A DNA stretch of 35,617 nt from contig PDQE01000033.1 in assembly GCA_002747735.1 (NCBI GenBank), forward strand, positions 1-35,617. Direction: 5' to 3'. The DNA comes from Flavobacteriales bacterium (GTDB lineage: Bacteria > Bacteroidota > Bacteroidia > Flavobacteriales > Flavobacteriaceae). The notes beneath the pieces were generated by a model. The model ran no database searches. It was given only the letters and a program-made list of their open reading frames with translations, and had not been told where the DNA came from. A program made the translations under genes and the position numbers. Positions 35,503-35,617 of this stretch are shown here, piece after piece (position 1 is the first letter of the stretch; every line of letters starts with the position of its first letter).

Positions 35503-35617
35503 ATGAAAAATTTATACACATTTATATTATTACTTTTTACAGGTTTCATTTTTGCCCAAAATTCAAATATTTTTTGGGACAGGGATTTTTGGAATCCTTC
35601 TGTAACCATGAAAGCAG
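35503..35617 (+). CDS. Exported protein, N-terminal fragment (possibly ankyrin-repeat)
   Basis: An ATG at 35503 opens a frame that is still open at the window end, giving about 38 residues. MKNLYTFILLLFTGFIFAQ is a clear Sec signal peptide, with cleavage expected after FAQ. The mature start NSNIFWDRDFWNPS resembles exported ankyrin-repeat proteins I know from flavobacteria, which begin with a similar F-W/D-F-W segment. The visible part is too short to be sure. It has its own promoter box. Confidence 0.6.
   Translation, partial: MKNLYTFILLLFTGFIFAQNSNIFWDRDFWNPSVTMKA

Overview
The window looks like chromosomal DNA from a member of the Bacteroidota, most likely family Flavobacteriaceae. The evidence is the low GC content, promoters of the TAnnTTTG type, almost no Shine-Dalgarno sequences, and several neighbourhoods typical of that group: trpEGDCFBA, acpP-fabF-rnc-IPExxxVDY-pyk with purN divergent, and a MoxR-DUF58-BatABCDE block. 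No rRNA, tRNA, CRISPR array, prophage or intact transposase was seen.

Layout. (1) 1-74 is the 3' end of leuS. (2) 257-7076 is the tryptophan operon trpEGDCFBA. It is preceded by a leader peptide with three consecutive Trp codons and an intrinsic terminator, so it is probably controlled by attenuation. trpE is broken by an internal deletion plus frameshift. (3) 7153-10285 holds an NtrY-like sensor kinase, an enoyl-CoA hydratase-like protein and a TraB/GumN protein. (4) 10325-16289 holds dprA (-), an HU-CCDC81/SPOR protein (+), an acyl-CoA thioesterase (+) and a large AddA/RecB-like helicase-nuclease (-). (5) 16344-16621 holds a gene remnant. (6) 16649-21663 is a minus-strand cluster read acpP, fabF, rnc, IPExxxVDY, pyk, DUF4230. 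(7) 21841-24857 has purN (+) and aconitase (-) converging on a palindromic repeat; both have lost a short internal segment. (8) 25003-34021 is clpS and then the minus-strand aerotolerance block moxR, DUF58, a membrane protein, batA, batB, batC, batD, batE. (9) 34177-34995 is panB, followed by about 500 bases of repeat-rich DNA and the start of a secreted protein that runs off the window.

How the genes work together. The trp genes make tryptophan from chorismate. AcpP and FabF elongate fatty acids. MoxR, DUF58 and BatA-E probably form an envelope complex in which a AAA+ ATPase acts on von Willebrand A proteins, with TPR and SH3 partners. The helicase-nuclease and DprA handle DNA ends and incoming single strands.

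The most notable features are the unusual trp leader, whose ORF reads through its own terminator and ends at the trpE start codon, and a set of three conserved metabolic genes (trpE, purN, aconitase) that each lack an estimated 55-95 bases out of frame. The second pattern may be an assembly artefact or real gene decay. Several short inverted-repeat elements of 110-230 bp lie between genes. I see no clear new defence or biosynthetic system here.
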